Assembly (NCBI RefSeq): GCF_029675105.1
Contig: NZ_JAQQFV010000006.1
Span: 310,001 to 374,000, forward strand
Direction: 5' to 3'
Length of the DNA: 64,000 nucleotides
Source: Nocardia anocheti
GTDB taxonomy: Bacteria; Actinomycetota; Actinomycetes; Mycobacteriales; Mycobacteriaceae
The position numbers were made by a program, and so were the translations under genes. The stretch's first letter is position 1, and each line of letters opens with the position of its first letter. The notes beneath the pieces are model-generated. The model was not told the origin of the DNA. It made no database searches and saw only the letters and a program-made list of their open reading frames with translations. This document shows, one piece after another, positions 38,101-41,162 of this stretch.

Positions 38101-39639
38101 GAACTGTACGTCGGCGGTGGGCAACTCGCGCACGGCTACCTCGGCGCCGCCGAACTCACCGCCGAACGATTCGTGCCCGACCCGTTCGGCGCGCCCGGCA
38201 CCCGGATGTACCGCACCGGTGACCTCGTGCGGCTGCGTGCCGACGAGAGTGGTTCGGCCGCACTGGAATACCTCGGCCGCGTCGATCTACAGGTGAAGCT
38301 CAACGGGCAGCGCCTCGAACTCGGGGAAGTGGAAGCCGCGCTGCGGCGGCAGCCGGGCGTCGCCCAGGCCGCGGCCGCGGTGGTCGCCGGAGTGGGCGCC
38401 GATCGGCTCGTCGGGTACGTCGTCCCGCGCGACGCCCAGGCCGATCTCGGTGACCTGCGTGCCGCGCTCGCCGCCGAACTGCCCGGCTACCTGGTGCCCG
38501 CCGTGGTCCTCACGCTCGACGCGTTCCCGGTCAACACCTCCGGCAAGCTCGACCGCGCCGCCCTGCCCCGGCCGGAACTGCGCCAGGCCGCCTACCGCGC
38601 CCCGGTCACCGCCACCGAACAGCGCGTCGCCGCCGAATTCGCCCGGGTGCTCGACCTGGACCGGATCGGCATGGACGACAACTTCTTCGACCTCGGCGGC
38701 AACTCGCTGACCGCGGTCCAGTTGTCGGCGCGGCTGAGCGAGGCGCTCGACGTGTCGGTGCCGGTGGCGTGGTTGTTCGCCGAGCCGACCCCGTCGGTCA
38801 TCGTCGAACGGGTGGCCGGACAGCGAGATTCGGCCGACGACGCGTTCGCGGTGCTGCTGCCGCTGCGCACCGGCGGACACCGCGAACCCCTGTTCTGCAT
38901 CCACCCCGTCGGTGGTGTGTCGTGGTCGTTCGCGGGGATCACCCGGCATCTCGATCCCGAACGTCCGGTCTACGGCCTGCAATCACCCGCGCTCGGCGCC
39001 GACGAACCGCTGCCCGCGACCATCGAGGACTGGGCCGATCGCTACGTGGCCGCCATCCGGTCGGTGCAGCCCGACGGGCCCTACCACCTGCTCGGCTGGT
39101 CGCTCGGCGGTCTGCTCGCGCACGCGGTGGCCACCCGGCTCCAGGCCGACGGCGCCACGGTGGCCCAGCTGGCCATGATGGACAGCTGGCTCGGCGACGC
39201 TCCCACCGACACCGCCGCGCCGACCGTCGGCGACCTGCTCGGCGGGTTCGCCGGACCGGACGTGCCGTTCGACGTCGACGGCCTGGTGGACGCCGCCGCC
39301 GCGCTCGGCGGCCCGCTGGCCGGACTCGACCGCGCCCGCGTCACCCGCATCGTCGACGCCGCCGCGGCCTCGATGCGGATGGTCGACGACTACCGTCCCC
39401 GCCGCTTCGACGGCGACCTGGTGTACTTCGCCGCCACCGTCGACGACCCGACCGGTGCCAGGGGCGCGGCGAGCTGGGTCGACGCGATCGGTGGCACCGT
39501 GCACCGGCACGGCGTCGACACCACGCACTGGGCGATGACCGGCGAGCGGGCGCTGGCCCGCATCGCCGCGGTGCTCGACCGGGCCGAACCCGGTGACCCG
39601 GCCGGGGCCGCCGCGCGAGCGGGGGCGATGGGCGCATAG
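16798..39639 (+). CDS. Seven-module nonribosomal peptide synthetase with terminal thioesterase
   Basis: One 7,613-residue protein, order A-T-(C-A-T)x6-TE. Start ATG 16798 (MTNPTPARAE) follows GGAAGG by nine bases; the frame stays open upstream, but those codons are not NRPS-like. All seven A domains keep the TSGS/TTGxPKG motif and the A10 lysine in GKLDR. All seven carrier domains keep GGNS, with serines at 648, 1743, 3006, 4093, 5184, 6245 and 7303. All six C domains keep HHIxADG, with the catalytic His at 882, 2038, 3189, 4301, 5368 and 6427. The TE has GWSLGG (Ser 7435) and a C-terminal His (7577). There is no starter C, epimerase, methyltransferase or cyclase domain. Pocket residues predict Ser-X-Gln-X-Ser-X-Gln. 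No MbtH, exporter or tailoring gene adjoins it. Three in-frame repeat insertions interrupt C2, C3 and A3. The product is unknown; PptT upstream should activate it. Confidence 0.96.
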   Translation: MTNPTPARAEIEQLAALVATVAAMEPARIAVEFDGTTVSYADLDARLTLMAELTGGALDPASLVQVVLAELFPGVVDAAEGTFGQLLDALAADTMAALGIEPTHTAAPTLVDRFTDRLARTPDRVAVRFGAKTLTYAEFDARVRVLAARLTALGVGPEALVGLAMRRGVELIVAVHAIVRAGGAYVPLNPDHPVERLHYVLEVARPVVVVTRVADEPDLNGAPVLRTDDIDWSEEPGEIVGGATAGNTAYVIFTSGSTGRPKGVAVTHGAIVANLDWRQRRYGMTETDVVLQKTPYTFDVSVWELFWPLQTGAELVVAEPGRHGDPAYLAAVIAERRVTVTHFVPSMLAAFAGELAESGGAVDLSSLRLVFASGEALPAATAARLRKLSAATLHNLYGPTEAAVDVTAHEVTPADEVSVPIGGPADDTGLLVLDENLDQVPAGVVGELYLSGIQLARGYVARAGLTADRFVANPYGVPGERMYRTGDLVRQLPGGVELEYLGRTDFQVKLRGLRIELGEIEAVLAAHPRVGNAAVVLHRHAAGEALVGYVVSVDGEPLDEAELAAHAKASMPEYMVPALLVQLAAMPINASGKLDRKALPEPDFRVAAAEYRAPRTPTEQAVAALFADLLDVEIVGLDDDFFRLGGNSLVATRAIARLQASSGVRVDVRDFFDNPTVAVLAALIDGGVADARPALVAGPRPEVLPLSPAQQRMWFLNRFDPSTGAYNIPIAVRLSGALDLPALRAAVGDVIARHEVLRTVYPEVDGVGTQDVLTPTEALELFVAEADSTITAAGAAGAAGAAGAAGAAGAAGAAGAAEGTGLSLSSGGQVGLLEPIGVAARELPDALAAVILRGFDVTVAPPVRARLFEVDGDHVLVLVVHHIAADGWSAGPLVRDTMLAYSARTAGAAPEWAPLAVQYADYTLWQRAVLGAEDDADARAGREIAFWRTALAGLPDEVGLPSDRPRPATASMRGARVDFELDTGLVASLHTIAAEQGATLFMVLHAALSVLVARLSGNPDVAIGSPVAGRGAAELDDVVGMFVNTAVLRAQVRAGESFAELLTRVRADDLAAFDHTTLPFERLVEVLAPPRSAGRHPLFQVALSLQNLPPTSFELPGLRAAAVDLPYDIEKFDLSVTLRESPAAGLSGEFSYATDLFDESTVAAMARRFTGLLAAIVRAPHTPVADLPLLIDTELTELTSRTGGPSTPAPLLPEVLARAAADPTAIALRDGDRTRTYGELDATATALAARLTAAGIGPGDLVAVGLPRSADSVTAVWAVVKSGAGFLPVDPTYPADRITHMLADSGAAAGITTSAVRPDLPSTVRWLLLDDAEGDTPAAAGARRALDPLDPAYVIYTSGTTGLPKGVVIPHGAVAAYLPVQAGRYVAAKDARVLHVASPSFDISVAELLLTVTEGATMVIAPVGVFGGAELGALLRAERVTHVVITPSALATVHPDGLDDLRVVVVGGEACPPELVARWTAAIPGLVFRNGYGPTETTIVTNISEPLDADTPITLGAPVEGTTELVLDERLRPVPVGVVGELYIAGPQLARGYHRRPSLTAGRFVTNPYGAPGARMYRTGDTVRWVRRDGSFDLEYLGRNDFQVKVRGFRIELGEIDAVLARHATVDFAATVGHRTEAGATLLVSYVVPVAGATIDTAGLIAHTADHLPAHMVPAAIVAMDAVPLTPVGKLDRAALPAPMFEAAAYRAPETPAEQVVAAAFAEVLGLERVGRDDDFFDLGGNSLLATRLMARIGTDLDLRVPVRQLFDTSAVRTLAAAADALRGTGAGPALVAGVRPDPLPLSPAQQRMWFLNRFDPGSATDNIPMAVRLTGTLDVAALQRAIVDVLDRHEVLRTRYPERDGHAVADILPATGLVPEVVPRLVPSAGVADAVRAFAATGFDLTVDAPIRAALIRVVAEDLSAHTDSSAPHGSAELSPLGGAVAERSGGDAPSCGAPAVVGGNPGSAELPSLGGAVAGRSGGDAPSCGAPAVVSGNPGSAGGTMRPATSVGGPGDSPAMDSTGARGGEPEYVLVIVLHHIAADGFSFGPLIRDVLTAYAARAAGAVPQWAPLAVQYVDYAIWQHAVLGDADDSESLAAQQLSYWRDTLAGVPEQLELPTDRTRPSVASRRGATHDISIDAETHRALAEFARAHGVTVFMAAHAVFAALLARLSATTDIAIGTPVSGRGERALDDLVGMFVNTLVLRTEVAPATPFTDLIAQVRDTDLAAFGHADIPFERLVEVLDPVRSTARNPLFQVMLSLNEATPRALALPGLTLGEVDLSTGVAKFDIELSLTEHRDDNGAPAGLSGAFVYATDLFDAATVAGFAARLHRLLAAVLADSTRPIGDIDLLDPTEHTTLLTTWNTTPTLDTTATLADLFAEQVRATPDATAVVVDGEQSQPAATGQARAITSLGGADAASNYAVVDGESRRIAAAGQIHATTSLHGADAAPTYPVVVDGEQERTAAAGQAPATTSFDGADATLSYAEFGGRVARLARYLIERGAGPGALVAVAMRRGIDQLVAVHAVLTAGAAYVPVDPDHPVERTEYVLARTAPVCVLTVTGSGVREADSVVMIDTLELSEVSGDPVTDADRIRPLRPEHLAYVLFTSGSTGRPKGVAVPHRAVVNQLRWLQCEYPLGADDVVLQKTPFTFDASVWELLWPSQVGARLVLATADGHRDPAYLADATVRHGVSVVQYVPSVLAAVLTEPAAAQADSLRLVFAGGEALNADLAHRVRATTGAAVVNLYGPTETAIQVTTHRVGDDQGAAVPIGTPVAGTRVYVLDARLRPVPVGVPGELYVAGAQLADGYHGRAELTAERFVADPFGTGERLYRTGDLVTWRTGPDGPALHYLGRTDFQVKLRGLRIEPAEIEAALATVPGVRRVAVLVRSDEGRPDQLVAYIVRSGPPTETETGTDGSTVADLDAAVAAVLPSYMVPGAYVFLDELPVNSSGKLDRRALPAPEIRVIDYREPATATERIVAATFAGVLDLDRVGADDDFFTLGGNSLLATQVAARLGTALDARVPVRELFEASTVEGLAVRLDALRGTGSRRGPVAGPRPPRIPLSPAQQRMWFLHRFDPDSAAYHIPVALRLSGELDIAALRGALGDLIARHETLRTTYPEFDGQATQLVGAPFVPDLAVTEVDAATVPAAIATALAGGFDITSEVPVRAALLRVAPAEHVLVLVVHHIAADGWSMGPLTRDLVTAYAARAAGATPQLPTPTVHYADYALWQVEGLGSADDPDAPLARQLDYWTDRLAGLPDVLTLPADRRRPLIASNRGATLTTTLDADLHRGIEDLARAQRATPFMVLHAGLAVLLARLSAGADIVVGTPVAGRGHRELDDIVGMFVNTLVLRAQVRSGARFSDLLEQVRTGDLDAFDHADVPFESLVDALNPARSQGYSPLYQVSLALQNQRRTAFELPGLTLSGLSLPDAPIEVDLDFTFVDRFAADGTAEGLDLELRYATDLFDADTVADLVGMLERVLRAAVADPGTPVGDLALHDAPGHAALLAGPHGDVEPLDRALAELGVRAPLAAHLLDAAAARDPHAVAAVFEGREIGYGELAARANRFARRLIECGVGPETPVVVAVPRGIDLLVVLHGVLAAGGVYVPIDPTQPADRIGHVLETAAPRLVVAAAAADLDHVDSSIRSATASVHFAAASRSGFPVLTVAQLEDPTQRPVPGTPVTDAERLAPLHPEHPAYVLFTSGSTGTPKGVMVSHRALVNELCWLRGEYAMTAADRFLQRAPLTFDVSIWELLAPALLGAPLVLLRPGGHLDLAYQAQVLREQRVTIAEFVPSVLAALLAEGLGDALGGLRMLHAGGEELPAPLATALLAAIPGELHNTYGPTEVTITSTFQQITAPVEQTELPIGRPSWNVRAYVLDERLHPVAAGVAGELYLAGAQLARGYLGKPDLTADRFVADPYGPDGTRMYRTGDLVRRDRSGALVYLGRNDFQVKIRGLRIELGEIETALGDAPGVTHATVLPATDDAGRQCLVAYVAGDVEPPVVRGHVASRVPAYMVPAHLVVLDTVPLNSAGKLDRSALPTPDLSVTTAYVAPRPGAQATLADVIAELLGVDRIGADDDFFAVGGNSLLAMRLVARANAALGSALDVRDVFDAPTVAGLAERAGIRSEALPALVAAAPRPDRIPLSLAQTRLWLLNRIEPDSAVYTLPIALRLTGDLDTDALWAALGDVIERHESLRTIFPEDADGPTQVVLAAERVRPAAVVREVAEVDLVDAVRAVVGAGYDLTTEAPLRAALFRRATGNSAGGDDAIAVASARAAAPNPADVEHVLVLAVHHIAADGVSTTPLARDLITAYAARAAGAVPRWNPLPVQYPDFTLWQHAVLGDPGDPESRLARQLAHWRDELAGLAPVLELATDRPRPAVRSGAGGSVGFEVPTEVVAAIEALARRHRVSTFMVVHAAFAVLLARHGAGSDIAIGTPVAGRADAALDDLVGMFVNTLVLRSEVDAGAGFAELLATVRGGDLRAFAHAELPFERLVEELNPTRSTAYSPIVQVMLAFEHREDTGIELPGLRIAEFALPAATTQFDLSLAINEITDAAGEPGMRGWLRYATDLFDADTVAAFGARFVRVLSAVVADDTTPVGAIDLLDTAETAQLAAWNDTAAPLDTAATLVSLFAEQARRTPDAIALDFEGTRVTYGEFAGRVARLARWLIAERVGPDAIVGVGLRRGIDLLVALYAVQAAGAAYLPLDPDHPADRIVDVLATAAPVCVLAAADFPETGSRTVDPAALDLSGHASAPVTDADRLRPLRGADLAYVLFTSGSTGKPKGVAVAHTAIVNRLVWMQDTYRLDADSTVLQKTPITFDVSVWELFWPLQIGATLVIARPDGHRDPAYLAEVVTRTGVDTAHFVPSMLAAFLAEPRAAECVSLRRVFASGEALPAADAQRLRALVPGVAVHNLYGPTEAAVDVTFHEVTEDDTVTVPIGAAVANTALHVLDGRLRPVPVGVPGELYLAGVQLARGYLARPDLSADRFVANPYGTSGERMYRTGDLVVRTRTGELEYLGRTDFQVKLRGLRIELGEIEAVLTGLDSVDRAVVTVRDDGTGDHLVAYLVPAAQGDLPGHDSVTPRAVDLDEVKAALRQALPAYMVPGAFVVLDELPVNASGKLDRRALPAPEVVAREFRAPSTPTELLVAGVIAEVLGVETVGADDDFFDLGGNSLVATRVAARLGAALDRQVPVARLFETPAVAELAAVLDAEHGTARVALRAGERPAAIPLSPAQQRMWFLNRFDPDSAGYNVPVAVRLRGALDPDALAAAITDLVERHEVLRTYYPETPDGPVQRIVGAAEAGVALEVRDLPADEVVAAVTALFATTFDVTAGVPWRVVLYRVTAEEAVLALVVHHISADGSSMPPLVRDLMTAYLARRDGTAPRWTPLPVQYADYALWQRAVLGEEADPGSVAAGQLDFWRTELADLPEELALPLDRPRPPVRTLAGGTVPVTLDAATHARLNALAKEAGATLFMVVHTAFAALLSRLSGSADITVGTPVAGRGEAALEDLIGMFVNTLVFRTRLTAGESFRQLLIRQRATDLAVYAHADVPFERLVEVLDPARSTARHPLFQVGFSFQNFERAELALPGITVSGIDTDTELSQFDLHLIVSDDYAADGSAAGVTGVLTYAHDVFDTATAAAIGTRLERLLTAVAADPHASLDTIDVLEPAERTRILTEWNATTHEIDRTATLLTPYRAQALARPDATALVFEDTILTYAAFDARVNRLARHLIAEGVGPDVLVALALRRSLDLVVAMYAVLTAGGAYVPIDPDHPADRIAQVLDTARPHLVLTTHRDEFTVPSAAPRLLTLEDIDTARYAGHPVADTELRAPLRDAHLAYVLFTSGSTGRPKGVAMSHAGIRNQIAWLIERYRLDGDDVYLQKSAAGFDLSVWGYFAPLAAGATLVLATPDGHRDPQYLAELVAARGVTVADFVPSVLAVFAAQAEARQLTGLRLLLAIGEALTPEIVAAVGAKTSAPVHNLYGPTEAAVSVTAWPAAGASGATVPIGVPAWNTRVYVLDDRLRPVAPGVAGELYLAGEQLARGYLGRPDLSADRFVADPFGAPGQRMYRTGDLVRWNRDGVLSYLARIDFQVKFRGQRIELGEIEAALGALPEVSQAAAVVSTWETGDRLVGYAVPVPGADLDPVTLRTEVAAVLPSYMVPSVIVVLDAFPLNTSGKLDRKALPTPEFVARPFRAPVTPVQRAVADVFGDVLGRTGIGLDDDFFELGGNSLVATRVAARLGAALSTRVPVRVLFEATTVAGLAAALAGQAGTGAGLALVAGPRPSRIPLSAAQRRMWLLNRLDPDSAAYNIPIAVRLTGDIDAPALAAAVTDVLDRHEVLRTAYPAIDGIGHQAVWEFVPAPVVEAVDRIAVPAIVAAEIGRGFDVTVAPPVRVRVLRCAPDEVVLVVVVHHISADGFSAGPLLRDMTAAYLARRAGAAPGWAPLPVQYADYTLWQRELLGDEDDPESLAARQLRFWRDELAGLPGLLDLPTDRPRPAVASQRGASVDTVIPARIWQRVGRLARGAEASEFMVAHAALALLLARFSGIRDIAVGTPVAGRGEQALDALVGMFVNTLVLRTEVDPADSFRALLHRARRVDLDAFEHSDVPFERLVDALDPVRSAAHTPLFQVLLAFQNLDAAPAEVVLPELTVTGLDAPAAVARFDLDLVLTDTTDGGCAVSLTYATDLFDATTAARLAEGYVRVLDAVTADPDGTVGEVDLRTDADRALFDTWCATEVPTATQVLPDGFARQAAATPEAVAVVDGDTWLTYADFAGRVHRLARHLLAHGVGPDTAVAVAVRRSADLLVGVYAVLAAGGTYVPVDPDHPAERIARILRIAQPACVLTTSGDRDELPGGPDTVEVDTVDLTAYSDAPITDAERAQPLLPEHTAYVIFTSGSTGLPKGVGVPHRAIVGQLDWLAERFGFTAGDTVLHKTPVTFDASIWELLLPQRVGACTVVARPGGHGDPAYLAGLVAEYGVDTVQFAPTLLAAYAAEVERGAVRQSSLRRVFAGGEELPAALAQRVRALTGADVVNLYGPTETTVQVSAHTVTEADTATVPIGTPVRATGLYVLDARLRPVPTGVTGELYVGGGQLAHGYLGAAELTAERFVPDPFGAPGTRMYRTGDLVRLRADESGSAALEYLGRVDLQVKLNGQRLELGEVEAALRRQPGVAQAAAAVVAGVGADRLVGYVVPRDAQADLGDLRAALAAELPGYLVPAVVLTLDAFPVNTSGKLDRAALPRPELRQAAYRAPVTATEQRVAAEFARVLDLDRIGMDDNFFDLGGNSLTAVQLSARLSEALDVSVPVAWLFAEPTPSVIVERVAGQRDSADDAFAVLLPLRTGGHREPLFCIHPVGGVSWSFAGITRHLDPERPVYGLQSPALGADEPLPATIEDWADRYVAAIRSVQPDGPYHLLGWSLGGLLAHAVATRLQADGATVAQLAMMDSWLGDAPTDTAAPTVGDLLGGFAGPDVPFDVDGLVDAAAALGGPLAGLDRARVTRIVDAAAASMRMVDDYRPRRFDGDLVYFAATVDDPTGARGAASWVDAIGGTVHRHGVDTTHWAMTGERALARIAAVLDRAEPGDPAGAAARAGAMGA
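17110..18860 (+). other. NRPS module 1 (A1-T1), predicted serine
   Basis: Loading module without a C domain, so chain synthesis starts with a free amino acid. Pocket residues, read by aligning A4-A5 with GrsA, are D-V-W-H-F-S-L-V-D-K. This is the same as the published code of the EntF serine domain. Carrier serine 648. Confidence 0.8.
19171..19251 (+). repeat. Nine-base minisatellite inside NRPS C2
   Basis: Eight exact copies of GCTGCTGGC (19171-19242) and a ninth variant GCTGCTGAG encode Ala-Ala-Gly repeats in a loop between the C2 opening half and the strand leading to HHIAADG. Copies are identical at the DNA level, which suggests recent expansion. Confidence 0.95.
19244..19274. repeat. 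Inverted repeat directly after the C2 minisatellite
   Basis: CTGCTGAGGGGACAG (19244-19258) and CTGTCCCTCAGCAG (19261-19274) are complementary over 14 positions with one extra G in the left arm, separated by GT. The palindrome overlaps the last repeat unit and is translated in frame. Confidence 0.85.
22588..22796 (+). repeat. Tandem 99-bp repeat inside NRPS C3
   Basis: Two copies (22588-22686 and 22687-22785) and the start of a third encode 33-residue units beginning G-S-A-E-L and containing the Cys-bearing segment SGGDAPSCGAPAVV. They lie in the loop just before the C3 HHIAADG motif, in a Gly/Ser/Pro-rich insertion spanning about 22555-22875. Confidence 0.9.
23971..24250 (+). repeat. Three imperfect ~93-bp repeats inside NRPS A3
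   Basis: Units starting near 23971, 24064 and 24157 each encode VVDGE, then an AAxGQ segment, TTS or ITS, and GADA. The second and third open again with the VVDGE strand. They separate the A3 strand TAVVVDGE from its normal continuation LSYAEF, adding roughly 65-75 residues at the domain's N-terminal edge. Confidence 0.8.
25960..29190 (+). other. NRPS module 4 (C4-A4-T4), substrate unassigned
   Basis: A4 pocket residues read D-V-W-E-H-G-T-I-T-K. The acidic residue in the fourth place is found in several codes for basic amino acids such as ornithine and diaminobutyrate, so a basic residue is a weak guess. T4 reads AVGGNSL rather than DLGGNSL but keeps its serine. Confidence 0.6.
29215..32480 (+). 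other. NRPS module 5 (C5-A5-T5), predicted serine
   Basis: A5 pocket residues read D-V-W-H-F-S-L-V-D-K, identical to module 1. C5 has a slightly different opening motif (PLSLAQTRLWLLNRIEPDS) and about 20 extra residues before its HHIAADG. Confidence 0.8.
32500..35650 (+). other. NRPS module 6 (C6-A6-T6), unusual pocket
   Basis: A6 has FDLSVWGYF where the others have SVWELF/L, and LLAIGEAL where the others have AGGEAL or ASGEAL. Pocket residues read D-L-W-D-L-I-L-V-S-K, which I cannot assign. Carrier serine 6245 is intact. Confidence 0.6.
35680..38830 (+). other. NRPS module 7 (C7-A7-T7), predicted glutamine
   Basis: A7 pocket residues read D-A-W-Q-F-G-L-V-Q-K, matching module 3 apart from a conservative I/V change, so both modules probably load the same residue. 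Carrier serine 7303 passes the chain to the thioesterase. Confidence 0.65.
38850..39600 (+). other. NRPS terminal thioesterase domain
   Basis: A type I alpha/beta-hydrolase thioesterase of about 240 residues. It has PLFCIHPVGGVSWSF near the start, LLGWSLGGLLAHAVA with nucleophile Ser 7435, MMDSW with the likely acidic residue, and TTHWAM with His 7577. It releases the heptapeptide by hydrolysis or cyclisation; the sequence does not tell which. Confidence 0.85.
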
Positions 39640-39692
39640 AATCGCGGGAACCCGCACGTCACCGGCTCTGAGTTCGAGAGGTTGAGCACACC

Positions 39693-39725
39693 ATGCCCGT
39701 ACAGCCGTCCGGTGGGATCGGGTGA
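39693..39725 (+). other. Possible ten-codon leader ORF overlapping the pepR start
   Basis: ATG 39693 opens a ten-codon frame (MPVQPSGGIG) behind GAGAGG; its TGA overlaps the pepR GTG as GTGA. It may couple ribosomes to pepR or be chance. Confidence 0.3.
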
Positions 39726-41065
39726 CGAAGCCACAGTTGAGCGAATCGCCCACCACCTCCGAGGATCTCGCCACCGACGGTGGCGTCCGCCGTACCGTGC
39801 TGCCCGGCGGGCTGCGCGTGGTCACCGAACAGGTGCCCGGCGTGCGGTCGGCCTCGATCGGCGTGTGGGTCGGCGTGGGCTCCCGCGACGAGGGCCCCAC
39901 CGTGGCCGGGGCCGCGCACTTCCTCGAACACCTGCTGTTCAAGGCGACACCCACCCGCACTGCCCTCGACATCGCCCAGGCCATGGACGCGGTGGGCGGC
40001 GAACTCAACGCCTTCACCGCCAAGGAACAGACCTGCTACTACGCCCACGTCATCGACGAGGACCTGCCGCTGGCGGTCGAACTCGTCTCCGACGTGGTGC
40101 TCAACGGGCTGTGCCGGGCCGTGGACGTCGATGTGGAGCGTCAGGTGGTGCTCGAGGAGATCGCCATGCGCGACGACGACCCCGAGGACCTGGTCGCCGA
40201 CTCCTTCCTCACCGCCATGTTCGGCGACCACCCCATCGGTCGGCCGGTCATCGGCACCGTCGAGTCCATCGAGGGCATGCGGGCCGCCCAGCTGCGCGGT
40301 TTCCACCAGCGCCGCTACCGGCCCGAGCGGATGGTCGTCGCGGTGGCGGGCAATGTCGAGCACGAGCGGGTGGTGGAGCTGGTGCACCGGGCCTTCGAGG
40401 CGCGCCTGGACACCGCCGTCGACCCCGCGCCGCGGCGCGAGGGCACCTTCCGCGCGCAGGCCACGCCCGGGCTGGTGCGGATCAATCGCGACAGCGAGCA
40501 GGCGCACCTGGTGTTCGGTGTGCGCGCCTTCGGCAGGCACGAAGGACAGCAGCGCTGGCCGCTGTCGGTGCTCAACACCATCGTCGGCGGCGGCCTGAGT
40601 TCGCGTCTGTTCCAGCGCATTCGGGAGGAACGCGGGCTGGCGTACTCGGTGTACTCGAGCGTCGACACCTTCGCCGACACCGGCGCGTTCTCGGTGGCGC
40701 TGGGCTGTCAGCCGGAGAACCTCGCCCAGGTGGCGGTGCTGGCGCGCGGTGTCCTCGACGAGGTCGCGGCCAACGGCGTGACCGACGCCGAATGCGCCAG
40801 GGCCAAGGGCTCGTTGCGCGGCGGACTGGTGCTCGGCCTCGAGGACTCCGCCTCGCGGATGAACCGCATCGGCCGCAGCGAACTCAGCTACGGCAACCAT
40901 CGCAGCGTCTCGGCCACCCTGGCCCGCATCGACGCGGTGACCACCGAGGAGGTCAGCGAGATCGCCCGCACCCTGCTCGCTCGGCCCTACGGCGCCTGCG
41001 TCGCCGGGCCCTACCAGCGCACCCGCGACCTGCCCGCCTCCGTGCGCAAACTCGTCGACCGCTGA
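39722..41065 (+). CDS. pepR: M16-family zinc metalloprotease PepR
   Basis: A 447-residue insulinase-family (mitochondrial processing peptidase-like) protease. The inverted zinc motif HFLEHLLFK is at about residues 63-71 and the downstream Glu is in the region LEEIAMRDDDPEDL. The second half-domain has GGGLSSRLFQRIREERGLAY, typical of the family. GTG 39722 gives the ordinary actinobacterial N-terminus ahead of RTVLPGGLRVVTE. It is the gene after gpsI in M. tuberculosis (Rv2782c). Here the NRPS lies between them, and a TAGAAT box overlaps the NRPS stop codon as a possible promoter. Confidence 0.94.
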   Translation: MTKPQLSESPTTSEDLATDGGVRRTVLPGGLRVVTEQVPGVRSASIGVWVGVGSRDEGPTVAGAAHFLEHLLFKATPTRTALDIAQAMDAVGGELNAFTAKEQTCYYAHVIDEDLPLAVELVSDVVLNGLCRAVDVDVERQVVLEEIAMRDDDPEDLVADSFLTAMFGDHPIGRPVIGTVESIEGMRAAQLRGFHQRRYRPERMVVAVAGNVEHERVVELVHRAFEARLDTAVDPAPRREGTFRAQATPGLVRINRDSEQAHLVFGVRAFGRHEGQQRWPLSVLNTIVGGGLSSRLFQRIREERGLAYSVYSSVDTFADTGAFSVALGCQPENLAQVAVLARGVLDEVAANGVTDAECARAKGSLRGGLVLGLEDSASRMNRIGRSELSYGNHRSVSATLARIDAVTTEEVSEIARTLLARPYGACVAGPYQRTRDLPASVRKLVDR

Positions 41066-41162
41066 GCGTGCCCGTTTCGAGGTAGTCTCCACCCCGGAGA
41101 TACCGGGGGAGGCACGGGCCGATCGCGACGGACCGCGCCCGCGTGCACAGGGGGAGACGGTC

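Noticed and set aside
16714..39600. Very long antisense open frames across the NRPS (up to about 1,500 codons)
   Set aside because: High-GC coding DNA gives long antisense frames. Their translations are Arg/Gly/His-rich with no recognisable domain, while the forward strand is continuous NRPS.
16798..39639. Epimerisation or dual C/E domains in the NRPS
   Set aside because: Each of the six His motifs is an ordinary C-type HHIxADG, there is one per module, and no second N-terminal His-rich motif was found.
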